Assembly: GCA_041401985.1 (NCBI GenBank)
Contig: JAWKTE010000001.1
Location: forward strand, 310,001-374,000
Source: JACKHA01 sp041401985
GTDB taxonomy: Bacteria > Planctomycetota > Phycisphaerae > Phycisphaerales > UBA1924
Direction: 5' to 3'
Length of the DNA: 64,000 nucleotides
Shown here piece after piece: positions 32,337 through 40,685 of the stretch. The position numbers and the translations under genes are program-made. Positions within the stretch are counted from its first letter, which is position 1, and every line of letters starts with the position of its first letter. The notes under the pieces were generated by a model that ran no database searches, had not been told where the DNA came from, and saw nothing but the letters and a program-made list of their open reading frames with translations.

Positions 32337-34085
32337 TTACTGGCCGAGGATCAGCAACTGTTGCATGAGTTCGTCGGCGGTGCGGATGACGCGGCTGGAG
32401 GCGGAGTAGCCGGTGGTGGCCAGGATGAGGCTGGTGAACTCCTGGCCCAGGTCGACGTTGGAGAGTTCGAGGGTGCCGCCCAGGATGCGCCCGGCCTGTC
32501 CCGAGGAGGGGGGGCCGATGACCGGCTCGCCGGAGTTGGCGCCGGTGGTGTAGAGGTTTGAGCCGTCGTCGACGAGCCCGCCCGGGTTGGTGAAGGTGGC
32601 GAGCGCGACCTGGCCGAGGGTGCGGACCAGGCCGTTGGAGAAGGTGCCGGAGACGGTTCCGTCGGGTCCGACGCCGAAGGCCTCGAGGGTGCCGATGGGT
32701 GCGCCGTCCTTTCCGGTGGCGGCGATGGCCGAGCGGATGTCGGCCAGGGCCGAGACGCCGTTGCTGCCGTCGGAGAGGTTGATCGCAAACGCCAGCGGCG
32801 AGGCGGCGCCGGTGCCGGAGCGATCGACGGCGACGGGCAGCGAACCGCCGGAGATGAGGCGGCCGAAGGTGTCGAACGACACGAGCGTCGAGCCGACTAG
32901 CGGCGTGTCGCCGGACTGCCCGCTGGACTCGACGTACGCGCGCCAGACGGTGCCGGTGTCGGCCTTGGACTCGAGGACCATGGTCAGGTCGACGCCGACC
33001 TCCTGCCCGAGCGAGTCGTAGACGACGAAGGTGGTGCGGGCGGACTCGCCGGTGGCGTCGGCCTGCCTGTCGGCGACGAAGGGCTGGGCGACGATGGCGC
33101 CGGTGGGGTCGATGAGGCGGAGGTCGGCCGCGTCGATGTCGAGGTCGTTCTCGACGCCGGTGTTGCCGGTGACGGTGAAGCGCCCGGTCGTTGGGTCGAG
33201 CGCGACGCCGGGCGTGGGGCCGGTCGGGTTGGCCAGCGAGGTGTCGATGCCCAGCGCGGAGGAGAGGAACGCGATGAAGTCGGCGACGGTTGTGGCGGGT
33301 GTGATGGCCAGCGTCGCGTCGCGGAGGGTGGTGGACCCCTTGCGTGCGCCGGTGAGCAGCAGGGACTGGCCGCTGGCGAACAGCGGGGTCGTGGGCGAGT
33401 CGGGGTCGGCGATCTCGGTGAGCAGGCTCGCGTCTTCGAGAACGTTCGGGGGTGTCGGCGTTGCGGTCGCGCCGGTGATGAGCGAGAAGCCGGTGTCGAC
33501 GTCGGCGAGAAGGTCGATGGAGGCTCCGGCGGTGGCGGCGTCGCCGGCGGCGTTGAGGTTGCCGCTGAACGCGACGTTGCGTGTCTGCTGGGTGAGGGTG
33601 AGGCCGCCGACGGGCACGACGATGTCGCCGACGCTGCCTGGGACGATGTTGAACTCGTCGTCGACGCCGAAGCCCTGGAGGCGGTCGCCCGAGATGGTGG
33701 TGAGGGTGTTGGAGGCGTCGCGCTGGAACGCGCCGGCGCGGGTGTACATCTGCGAGTTGCCCCGCTGGACGACGAAGTAGCCGTCGCCCTCGATGGCCAG
33801 GTCGGTGGCGTTTCCGGTGGTGGTGACGGTGCCGCCGCTGGTGTTGCGCTGGGTTCCGGCGATGGTGACGCCCAGGCCGACCTGGTAGGGGTTTGAGCCG
33901 CCGAGTTCGGACGAGGGCGGCGCGCCGATGCCGACCGTCTTCGAGAAGACGTTCTGGAACATGAGGCGGCTGGACTTGAAGGCGGTGGTGTTGACGTTGG
34001 CGATGTTGTTGCCGATGACGTCGAGGGAGCGGGCGTTGGCGTTGAGGCCCGAGAGCCCGGTGAACATGGCGACCTGCGAGGCCAT
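32337..34085 (-). CDS. flgE: Flagellar hook protein FlgE
   Basis: A 582-residue axial flagellar protein forming the hook. The N-terminal helix MASQVAMFTGLSGLNANARS, then LDVIGNNIANVNTTAFKSSR, is the FlgE/FlgG rod-hook signature. GGTVTTTGNATDLAIEGDGY and FVVQRGNSQMYTRAGAF follow. The C-terminus (LELSNVDLGQEFTSLILATT, GYSASSRVIRTADELMQQLL) gives the coiled-coil D0 partner. It is longer than the roughly 400 residues of enterobacteria because of a large variable central domain. GGAGGAG precedes the ATG. It is the last gene of the minus-strand flagellar cluster and is followed by a heptamer repeat. Confidence 0.95.
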   Translation of the reverse strand: MASQVAMFTGLSGLNANARSLDVIGNNIANVNTTAFKSSRLMFQNVFSKTVGIGAPPSSELGGSNPYQVGLGVTIAGTQRNTSGGTVTTTGNATDLAIEGDGYFVVQRGNSQMYTRAGAFQRDASNTLTTISGDRLQGFGVDDEFNIVPGSVGDIVVPVGGLTLTQQTRNVAFSGNLNAAGDAATAGASIDLLADVDTGFSLITGATATPTPPNVLEDASLLTEIADPDSPTTPLFASGQSLLLTGARKGSTTLRDATLAITPATTVADFIAFLSSALGIDTSLANPTGPTPGVALDPTTGRFTVTGNTGVENDLDIDAADLRLIDPTGAIVAQPFVADRQADATGESARTTFVVYDSLGQEVGVDLTMVLESKADTGTVWRAYVESSGQSGDTPLVGSTLVSFDTFGRLISGGSLPVAVDRSGTGAASPLAFAINLSDGSNGVSALADIRSAIAATGKDGAPIGTLEAFGVGPDGTVSGTFSNGLVRTLGQVALATFTNPGGLVDDGSNLYTTGANSGEPVIGPPSSGQAGRILGGTLELSNVDLGQEFTSLILATTGYSASSRVIRTADELMQQLLILGQ

Positions 34086-34179
34086 AGGGGTCTCCTCCGG
34101 CGCGCGGGCGGGGCCGGCGCGCGGCGAACGTGCATCGGTGCGGGGCGGGGCCTTGCGGGGCCGCGCGGGTCGCGCCGGA

Positions 34180-34740
34180 TCAGGCTGGCTGTTCTCGCTC
34201 CGCGAGTGGCCCGTGCCCGGCGAGGGCGTCGAGCAGCGAGCGGTTCCATCCGCTCGGGGTCGGCGCGTCCGGCGCCGGTCCGTCGGCACTCGCAGCGCGC
34301 GTGCCAGTGCCCGTGCCAGTGGCAGGACGCCGGTCGCCCGCGTCGACCACGGCGTCGATGCCGACGATCACCGCGGTGTCGGCCGGGGCCTGGGCGTCGG
34401 TGTCGGCGGGAGCGTGCTCGGCGGTGATTTGGCGGGTGGCGACATCGAGTTCGAGCAGGCGCCCGTCGATGGCGACGAGCGCACGCGTCGCGCCCGCGCT
34501 CTCGGCACGATCGGCCGCCCGCGCAAGGCGTTCCAGTTGCTCGTCGGAGAGTTTGATGTCGACGCCGCGGGCGAGGGTCACGGGCAGGCCGGTTTCGACG
34601 GCGCCGTTTCGGGCCTCGGCGAGAAGTGCCTGGAAGTCGGTCGAGGCGTGCTCGGGCGCGCGGTCGGGGGCGATTGCGCCGGAGATGGCGCGGACGCCCG
34701 AGGAGAGCAGGCCGAGCAGGATGGTGCCGGGGACGGGCAT
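34180..34740 (-). CDS. Small flagellar operon protein (TIGR02530-like)
   Basis: A 186-residue protein. Residues about 58-107 match the small flagellar operon protein usually found between flgD and flgE in Bacillus-like clusters: GVDIKLSDEQLERLARAADR, AESAGATRALVAIDGRLLEL and DVATRQITA. The conserved core is only about 95 residues. The N-terminus and the Ala/Asp/Pro-rich tail (TGTGTGTRAASADGPAP) are extra. Function is poorly known. Its place between flgD and flgE is exactly the expected context. Confidence 0.75.
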   Translation of the reverse strand: MPVPGTILLGLLSSGVRAISGAIAPDRAPEHASTDFQALLAEARNGAVETGLPVTLARGVDIKLSDEQLERLARAADRAESAGATRALVAIDGRLLELDVATRQITAEHAPADTDAQAPADTAVIVGIDAVVDAGDRRPATGTGTGTRAASADGPAPDAPTPSGWNRSLLDALAGHGPLAEREQPA

Positions 34741-34770
34741 GCGGCGTGCTCCTGGCGTTGCGCTGGCGGA

Positions 34771-35232
34771 TCAGGCCGCGTTGGTGAGTGGGGTGTTGGT
34801 GCTCGTCGACTCGGGATCGGGGTCCGGTTCGGGCGGCGTCTCGAGGACCTGGTCGGTCTGGGACAGACGCAGGATGCGCCCGCCCTCGAGCGTGAGAACC
34901 GGTCCCTGGCTGGTGCGCGACACGGCCTCGACGCGGCCCTCGACGCGGAGGTTGGCGTCGTTCAGGCCCGAGACGTGGCGGCCGATCAGCCCGCCCGCCG
35001 AAACCCACTCGTTGCCATCGACAAGGGCGCCGAGTTGGCCCATGAGGTCCTCGTCGGACTGGATCGAGCGGATGGTCGAGAGTTGCTCGAGCAGGTCCTT
35101 GGTCTCGGAGGGCTGGAGCGGGTCCTGGTTGGAGAGTTCGGTGAGGATGATCCCGAGGAACTCCTCGGACCCCAGCGACGAGAAGCCGTTGAGTTTGGAA
35201 CTTGTGGACGCGACCGCGCCGACGGACGACAT
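34771..35232 (-). CDS. flgD: Flagellar hook assembly scaffold FlgD
   Basis: A 153-residue hook-cap scaffold. The conserved N-terminal core is GSEEFLGIILTELSNQDPLQ with PSETKDLLEQLSTIRSIQSD, followed by SAGGLIGRHVSGLNDANLRV. It is short compared with FlgD of about 220 residues and lacks the full tudor/FnIII part. The C-terminus ends in a Pro/Asp/Thr-rich tail (PPEPDPDPESTSTNTP). GGAGG is five bases before ATG 35232. Confidence 0.9.
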   Translation of the reverse strand: MSSVGAVASTSSKLNGFSSLGSEEFLGIILTELSNQDPLQPSETKDLLEQLSTIRSIQSDEDLMGQLGALVDGNEWVSAGGLIGRHVSGLNDANLRVEGRVEAVSRTSQGPVLTLEGGRILRLSQTDQVLETPPEPDPDPESTSTNTPLTNAA

Positions 35233-35355
35233 GGGTGCCTCCGCGAGATGCGCGCGGCCCGACCGCTCGCGGCGGCTCGCGCTCCGACGACAGACTGCCG
35301 CACGGCTCGACGCAGCCACAATCCGGCTGCGCACGACCCGGTGCAGATTGACCCG

Positions 35356-36867
35356 CTACGCGACGATCTCGACCAGCGCGACGCCGTCGGCATCGCTCCA
35401 TGGCGCGTAGCCCGGAACCATGCCCGCAACGCGGGTGCGATCGCCCGACGGAGGCTCCGCCCCGCCGACTTGTCTATCGCGGCTCCACCGCTCCTGCGCG
35501 GACGCTCCTTCGTCCGAGCCTCGACTCGGCGCGCGATCCGATCGGCCATCCGGCCATGCCCCGCTCCCGGGCTGATGATCGCGTCCGTCGTCCCGCCCGC
35601 GCTCCGCGTCGGGCTCGCTCTCGTGCTCCGCACTCTGGCCCGTGTCCGGATGCTCCGATCCGTCGGGCCTTGGCGTGGGGGCTCCGCCCCGCTGCGGTCC
35701 GGCGGCCTCCGCCACGCGGACATCGAGCCGATCAACACGCAATCCGCGTGCCTCGAGCGAGGCGCGGAGTTGCTCGATCGAGGACTCCAGGATCTCGCGG
35801 GCTTGCTGGGATGTGGCCTCGAAGCGGGCCGAGACGCCGCCTTGCTCGGTGCGGGTCAGTTCGACGCGGAGGGCGCCGAGGTGCTCGGGGGCGAGGTTGA
35901 AGCGGACCGAGCCGTCCTTGGCGCGGAGGGCCAGGCCCAGGGCGCGGTTGGCCTGGGTGATGACCCCCTGGCGGTCGGCGGCGGGCGGCTTCGGGGGAGC
36001 GAGTTTGGACGGCGCGGCGGTTGTGCCCGCTCGCGCCGACGCGGCTGGGGCGACGGCCGGGGTGCTCGCGGGGGCGCTCTGGGTTGGCGTGCCCGACGCG
36101 GCGCTTGTCGGCGCGGGTGCGGCGGTTCCGGCGCCCGCCGCTGGGGCCGTCGTCGAAGCGGGTGGAGCCGGCGCTCGATTGCCGTTTGGTGTCGGCGGCC
36201 CTGCGTCGCTGCCAGCGTTCCGGGCGGCGTCGTGCGGCTGGGTGCTCGGCGTGGCGGCGGAGGCATTGGTGGGTGGCGACTGCGTGTTGCTCGCTGCGTT
36301 TCCGGTCGCGTCCCGGCTCGGTGAGGCGGCGGGCTGCGGCTGCGCGGCGGAGCGAGCGGGCGATTGTGACTCGGCGTGGGCGGGCTCGCGCGGCCGTGTG
36401 ATCGCGTCGGACTCGCCGCCCGTACCGCCGTCGCCTCGGAGCGTCTGGCTGGCGTGGTCGCTGGCGCGAACGTACGAACCGGACGCGCGGCCCTGGAGTT
36501 GGGCCTGGGCGAGCGCGCTGAGGCTCACGCCGCGTCCGACAGTGCGGAGCATGTCTGCCTGTGACCGGGTGAGCGCCTCGGTCGAGGCACCCGCCCGCCC
36601 CGGCGCGCCCGGCTGCCGCGCGACTGCCGCCCCGAGACCGGACTTGCCCGTAGCCGCGGCTTCGTGGTCCCGCCCGATCGCGGCGGCGGGAGTCGGTGCG
36701 GGAGTGAGCCCGAGGTTGGAGGACAACAACGCAAGAAACGCCAATTCGTCGGCAGGACCCGCGCCGGAACGCCGCTGGGTTTGCGCCGGGCCGCCGGAGG
36801 GGCTGGCCTCTCCGACGCGACGGATCTCGGATTGAGCGGACTGGATCGCGGCCTGCGGCGCGGTCAT
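35356..36867 (-). CDS. fliK: Flagellar hook-length control protein FliK
   Basis: A 503-residue protein. The long N-terminal two thirds are Ala/Pro/Thr-rich and of low complexity (TTAPAAGAGTAAPAPTSAAS), as usual for the FliK ruler region. The conserved C-terminal domain is at about residues 305-385: VRFNLAPEHLGALRVELTRT, EQGGVSARFEATSQQAREIL and ESSIEQLRASLEARGLRVDR. It measures hook length and switches export specificity through FlhB. A further about 110 acidic and arginine-rich residues follow the domain. Its start overlaps the stop of the MotE-like gene upstream (ATGA). Confidence 0.88.
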   Translation of the reverse strand: MTAPQAAIQSAQSEIRRVGEASPSGGPAQTQRRSGAGPADELAFLALLSSNLGLTPAPTPAAAIGRDHEAAATGKSGLGAAVARQPGAPGRAGASTEALTRSQADMLRTVGRGVSLSALAQAQLQGRASGSYVRASDHASQTLRGDGGTGGESDAITRPREPAHAESQSPARSAAQPQPAASPSRDATGNAASNTQSPPTNASAATPSTQPHDAARNAGSDAGPPTPNGNRAPAPPASTTAPAAGAGTAAPAPTSAASGTPTQSAPASTPAVAPAASARAGTTAAPSKLAPPKPPAADRQGVITQANRALGLALRAKDGSVRFNLAPEHLGALRVELTRTEQGGVSARFEATSQQAREILESSIEQLRASLEARGLRVDRLDVRVAEAAGPQRGGAPTPRPDGSEHPDTGQSAEHESEPDAERGRDDGRDHQPGSGAWPDGRSDRAPSRGSDEGASAQERWSRDRQVGGAEPPSGDRTRVAGMVPGYAPWSDADGVALVEIVA

Positions 36868-37634
36868 GGCGAGGGCGTCTCCGGGGCACGGGCCAGCAGG
36901 CCGCGCGTCCGGAGTCGTTCGAGCAAATCGGCGGCCAGGACCGGGTCGCTCGTGGCGAGCGACGCCATGATGCGGTTGCGCGAGCGTTCGGGCATGGCGT
37001 CGAGGTAGGCCACGACCTGCTCCGGCCCGCCGAGCATGATCGGAATGGCACGATCGGGGTCGGCGCCTGCGCCCGCGTCGGCGGGAAGTGCGCCGTCGCC
37101 GCCGGGACGCCGGAGGATCTCGAGCAGGATCGCGACGGCCTCGTCGGGCCGCAGCCCGGCGAGCGTGCCGACGGCCTTGCGGAACTGGGCCGAGCCTTCG
37201 ACGCGCGCGAGATCGGCCCGCATCCGCTCGAAGGCGTCGCGTTGGGCTTGGAACTCGGCCCGCTCCTGGGCCAGGCGGGCCTGGCCCAGTTCGATGGTCT
37301 CCTTCAGGTCGCTGGTCTCGACGCGGAGGCGTTCCATCTGCTGGTGGTCGACCTCGGAGAGATCGAGGCGGACGTGGAGTTGCTCGGCGGCGCTGAGCGG
37401 GGCCTCGTTGTCGCGAGCGGCCTGCTCCTGCTGGGCCAGGGCGGCGGCGGCCTCGGAGGCCTCGTCGGCTTCGCGTGCCCGCTCGTCGGCGGTCGGCTCA
37501 GCGAAGAGTTCGCGCAGGTCGCGCAGGCGCTGCGCGTCGAGCCGCCCCGAGCCGGAGAGCCAGCCGACCACGCCGGCAACGGCCAGCACGTTGGCCAGGG
37601 CGAGCACGCTGATGATGTTCCAGATGGTCTTCAT
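36864..37634 (-). CDS. MotE-like flagellar protein with C-terminal MgtE_N-like domain
   Basis: A 256-residue protein. One N-terminal membrane helix (IISVLALANVLAVAGVVGWL) is followed by a long coiled coil at about residues 50-150 (MERLRVETSDLKETIELGQA and following). The C-terminal part (AVAYLDAMPERSRN-like: VVAYLDAMPERSRNRIMASL, SDPVLAADLLERLRTRG) resembles the MgtE N-terminal helical domain also found in FliG relatives and in MotE, the motor chaperone of alphaproteobacteria. Genes of this shape lie between fliJ and fliK in several phyla. Exact function here is inferred. Confidence 0.75.
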   Translation of the reverse strand: MKTIWNIISVLALANVLAVAGVVGWLSGSGRLDAQRLRDLRELFAEPTADERAREADEASEAAAALAQQEQAARDNEAPLSAAEQLHVRLDLSEVDHQQMERLRVETSDLKETIELGQARLAQERAEFQAQRDAFERMRADLARVEGSAQFRKAVGTLAGLRPDEAVAILLEILRRPGGDGALPADAGAGADPDRAIPIMLGGPEQVVAYLDAMPERSRNRIMASLATSDPVLAADLLERLRTRGLLARAPETPSP

Positions 37635-37691
37635 GGGGCGGGTCCGGGGGTCGGGCCGCGGCGTGGCATCGGGGAGAGTCGGCGGACGGAC

Positions 37692-38204
37692 TCAGTTGCT
37701 CGCAAGGTCGGGGCCGTCGCCGGGCTGTTCGGCGCGTGCGGCCCGCATGACGGCCAGTTCGTCGAGGGCGGCGGCCTCGGCGCGTTCCTGCTCGCGCTTC
37801 CATGCCTCGTATCGGCGTTCGCGGAGGACCTCGACGCCGCGGCGGGCGGCGGTGGCGTTGATGAGTTCGAGTCGGGCCGCGTCGAGGCGTTGGTGGACGC
37901 CGGCGAGGCGGACGACGGCCCGCTGGGCCCTTGAGATCAGGCCGAGGGTGGCGCTGGCGCCGTGGCGGAGGGCGGGCAGGTGGAGCCGCTCGGCGGATTG
38001 GCCGCCACGTTGCTCGGCGGATCGCTCGTGGAACAGGGCGGCCCGGAGGTCGTCGCGCTCCTGCTCGATGGCCCGCTGCTGGGCGGCGATCTCGCCCTCG
38101 AGAGTCAGACGCTCACGCTCGAGTTCGGCCACGCGGCGCTGGTGCTCACGCTCCTGGCGGAGACGCTGGTCGAGCACGGGCTGGAGGGTGAAGGTGAAGG
38201 GCAT
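37692..38204 (-). CDS. fliJ: Flagellar export chaperone FliJ
   Basis: A 170-residue, almost wholly coiled-coil protein. It starts MPFTFTLQPVLDQRLRQERE, the usual FliJ N-terminus (F-x-F-x-L-x-x-V-L), and has dense heptads (QRRVAELERERLTLEGEIAA). The segment RRYEAWKREQERAEAAALDE matches the conserved end of the family. It forms the central stalk of the FliI/FliH export ATPase. It is separated from fliI by a repeat-filled gap of about 190 bases, unusual in this tight cluster. Confidence 0.88.
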   Translation of the reverse strand: MPFTFTLQPVLDQRLRQEREHQRRVAELERERLTLEGEIAAQQRAIEQERDDLRAALFHERSAEQRGGQSAERLHLPALRHGASATLGLISRAQRAVVRLAGVHQRLDAARLELINATAARRGVEVLRERRYEAWKREQERAEAAALDELAVMRAARAEQPGDGPDLASN

Positions 38205-38212
38205 GGGTCAGA

Positions 38213-38392
38213 GGGGCGCGAAGCGACGGAGCGACGGAGCGACGGAGCGACGAAGGGGAGAGGATTGGGAGCGTGGGGTTGATCGGGTGGCGACCAAGCG
38301 CCGGCGCGGCGATGGTGCCGATCGCGGCGATGCGGGCGTCGCGTGCCCCCACTCCATCGCTTCGTCGCTCCGTCGCTCCGTCGCTTCCCCCG
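38213..38392. repeat. Octamer-based inverted-repeat element between fliI and fliJ
   Basis: The left arm (38219-38256) is built of GCGACGGA units and begins GCGAAGCGACGGAGCGACGG. The right arm (38356-38388) is built of TCCGTCGC units (CGTCGCTCCGTCGCTCCGTC), so the arms are inverted. About 100 bases of spacer lie between them. Transcribed from the flagellar operon it would form a long hairpin. It has the same arm sequence as the element inside fliI. Confidence 0.85.
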
Positions 38393-38395
38393 GCA

Positions 38396-39868
38396 TCACT
38401 TCTTCCTCCCGGCGATCTCCTCGCCCGCCTTGACGGCCAACGCGATCAGGCGCGAGCGTGAGGCCTCGAAAGGCTCGGACTCGCCCGGTCCCTGGCGGAG
38501 GAGTTCCTCGATGGGGGCGCGGAGTTCGATGGCCACGTCGGTTTCGGCGTTGGAGCCGCGGGCGTACGCGCCGATCTGGACCAGGTCCTCGACCTCGCGG
38601 TAGAGGGCGAGGAGTCGGGCGATCTGGCGGCGGGCGGCGGTGTGGGCCGCGTCGCTGACCTCGTCGGCGACGCGGGAGACCGAGTCGAGCACGTCGATGG
38701 CGGGGTAGTGCGAGCGCTGGGCGAGGCGGCGTGAGAGGATGGCGTGCCCGTCGAGGATGCCGCGTGCGGCGTCGGCGATCGGCTCGGTCATGTCGTCGCC
38801 CTCGACGAGGATGGTGTAGAGGGCGGTGATGGAGCCGGAGAGCGACGGCGCGACGGAGCGACGAAGCGACGGAGGGGCCCGATGCGGGGGCGCAAGGGAG
38901 CTTGATTCGACGGGGCGGCCCGCTTTCACGTTGGACACATCCCCTTCGTCGCTGCGTCGCTCCGTCGCTGCGTCGCTTCTCTCCACAATCCCCGCCCTCT
39001 CCAGCAGCAGGGCCAGCGACGCGAACACGCCGGGCGTGTAGCCCTTGGTCGCCGGGGGCTCGCCGGCGGACAGGCCGATCTGTCGCTGGGCGTGGGCGAA
39101 GCGGGTGACCGAGTCCATCATCAGCAGGACGCGGCGCCCGCGATCGCGGAAGTGCTCGGCGATCGACGTGGCCGCCAGCGCGGCCCGAACGCGCATGAGC
39201 GGCGATTCGTCGCCGGTCGCCACCACAACCACCGAGCGTGCGAGCCCCTCCGCCCCGAGCACGCGCTCGACGAACTCGCGGACCTCGCGCCCGCGCTCGC
39301 CGATCAGGGCGATCACGTTGATCTCGGCCGACGAGTGGCGGGCGATCGTGCCCAGCAGCGTCGACTTGCCCACGCCCGGCCCGGCGAAGACGCCGAGGCG
39401 CTGGCCCAGCCCGAGCGGCATCATCAGGTCGATCGCGCGCACGCCTGTCCGGAGCGGCTTGTCGATCGGCGGACGCTTCAGGGCCGAGACCGGTGGCGGC
39501 ACGAGCGGGCGCGACGAGAGCCCGCGGGCCACGGGATGGTCGTCGAGCGGGCGGCCCAGGGCGTCGACGATCCGCCCGACCAACGCGTCGCCGACGGGCG
39601 TGATGCGCGACACGCGGCGGACGCGGGCCGGGTCGCCACGCTGCACGCCCACCGTCGCCCCGAGGGGCATGAGGATCGCCAGATCGTCGGTGAACCCGAC
39701 GACCTCGGCGGGAGTCGGTTCGTCGCGCCCGATCTCGACCAGGGCGCCGACGGGGGCGGGCAGGTCGCGCACGAGCACGGTCATGCCGCGCACGGCGGCC
39801 ACACGCCCGGTGACGGCGACGGGCTGGGCCGTGCGGAGCGTCTCGATGGCGTCGGCGACCAGGCTCAT
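38396..39868 (-). CDS. fliI: Flagellum-specific export ATPase FliI, with a 49-residue in-frame insertion
   Basis: A 490-residue F1-beta-like ATPase that powers flagellar protein export. Walker A is GVFAGPGVGKSTLLGTIARH (about residue 149-168), followed by NVIALIGERGREVREFVERV and VLLMMDSVTRFAHAQRQIGL. After SLALLLERAGIV the expected next residues GSITALYTILVEGDDMTEPI are displaced by 49 residues (ERSDAATERRSDEGDVSNVK... to ...SLRRSVAPSLS). These are coded exactly by the palindromic element at 38837-38983. Without it the length is a normal 441. The insertion falls at a loop before the arginine-finger domain, so activity may be kept. Start overlaps fliH (ATGA). Confidence 0.93.
   Translation of the reverse strand: MSLVADAIETLRTAQPVAVTGRVAAVRGMTVLVRDLPAPVGALVEIGRDEPTPAEVVGFTDDLAILMPLGATVGVQRGDPARVRRVSRITPVGDALVGRIVDALGRPLDDHPVARGLSSRPLVPPPVSALKRPPIDKPLRTGVRAIDLMMPLGLGQRLGVFAGPGVGKSTLLGTIARHSSAEINVIALIGERGREVREFVERVLGAEGLARSVVVVATGDESPLMRVRAALAATSIAEHFRDRGRRVLLMMDSVTRFAHAQRQIGLSAGEPPATKGYTPGVFASLALLLERAGIVERSDAATERRSDEGDVSNVKAGRPVESSSLAPPHRAPPSLRRSVAPSLSGSITALYTILVEGDDMTEPIADAARGILDGHAILSRRLAQRSHYPAIDVLDSVSRVADEVSDAAHTAARRQIARLLALYREVEDLVQIGAYARGSNAETDVAIELRAPIEELLRQGPGESEPFEASRSRLIALAVKAGEEIAGRKK
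38838..38983. repeat. Octamer-based inverted-repeat element inserted in fliI
   Basis: Terminal GAGAG (38838-38842) and CTCTC (38979-38983) are inverted. The left arm GAGAGCGACGGCGCGACGGA with GCGACGAAGCGACGGAGGGG (38838-38877) is matched by the right arm read in reverse, GAGAGAAGCGACGCAGCGAC with GGAGCGACGCAGCGACGAAG and GGG (38983-38941). The centre of about 63 bases is unrelated to that of the intergenic copy. It is in frame and free of stops in fliI. Confidence 0.9.
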
Positions 39869-40614
39869 GTGCCGGTGGCCTCCGATGGCATGGGTTGCGG
39901 GCCGGTCGGGGCGGATCGCGCGGGCATCAGTTCATCGACGACGGCGGCGATCCGCGCATCGAGCGTGGCGTCGATGGTCCCGCCGGCGGTGCTCCGCGCG
40001 GTGCACGAGCCGCGCGGGATGCTCGGATCCACCGCGATCTCGGCGTGCCGGGCCGCGCCGTCGGCGGCCAGCAGGCCGGGCAGGGATTCGCGGACGAGCG
40101 CCTCATCCTCCGGATTGACGCCGATGGTCAGTCGCGTGCCGCGGGTGGCGAGTTCGAGCACCGCGCGGACGGCCGCGACGCCCGCGTCGGGATCGAGCGC
40201 GACCGCGCGCCTGGCGACCTTCTCGCCGAACCGGACGGCGAGTTCCAGGCCGCGGACCTCGCACTCGCGCAGGATCGCCTCGCGGTCGAGGATGAACTCG
40301 GCCAGGGCCTCGTTCCACGAGCGCTCGATGGCGTCGAGGCGCTCGCGCCGCTCGGCGGACGCCTCGCGTCGCCCGAGTTCGCGGCCCTGCTCGATGCCCT
40401 TGGCGAGGCCCTCGGCGTGCCCGGCGGCGCGGCCCTGCTCGTGGGCGCCCTCCAGGATTCGCGCCCGCTCGGCCCTGGCGTCGGCGATGATGGCGGCGGC
40501 GGCGGCGCGGGTCGTGCCGATGATCGCGTCGGCCTGGGCCTGGATGCTGGCCATGTTCAGCACGAGCGCGGGCTGGGCCTGGTACTTCGTGTCGGCCTGT
40601 CGGATCATCGCCAT
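39865..40614 (-). CDS. fliH: Flagellar export ATPase regulator FliH
   Basis: A 249-residue protein. The middle carries the GxxxG-rich helix typical of FliH (GAHEQGRAAGHAEGLAKGIE with QGRELGRREA). The C-terminal half is similar to the V/F-type ATPase E/delta stator (FILDREAILRECEVRGLELA with VRFGEKVARRAV). It binds FliI and links it to the C ring. It lies between fliG and fliI and overlaps the fliI start by four bases. Confidence 0.9.
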   Translation of the reverse strand: MAMIRQADTKYQAQPALVLNMASIQAQADAIIGTTRAAAAAIIADARAERARILEGAHEQGRAAGHAEGLAKGIEQGRELGRREASAERRERLDAIERSWNEALAEFILDREAILRECEVRGLELAVRFGEKVARRAVALDPDAGVAAVRAVLELATRGTRLTIGVNPEDEALVRESLPGLLAADGAARHAEIAVDPSIPRGSCTARSTAGGTIDATLDARIAAVVDELMPARSAPTGPQPMPSEATGT

Positions 40615-40685
40615 CGGGCTGGCTCCGGTACGCGCCGGTGCGGTCGCGTTTCAACCCGACGCTCGCGCGTCGGGCTCTGTTCAGA

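Noticed and set aside
36021..36835. Plus-strand open frames antisense to fliK as genes
   Set aside because: They mirror the Ala/Pro-rich low-complexity FliK region and lack any family likeness or ribosome site.
38213..38392. The fliI-fliJ gap as a small protein gene
   Set aside because: All three frames read arginine/serine repeats from the octamers, with no ribosome site or conserved content.
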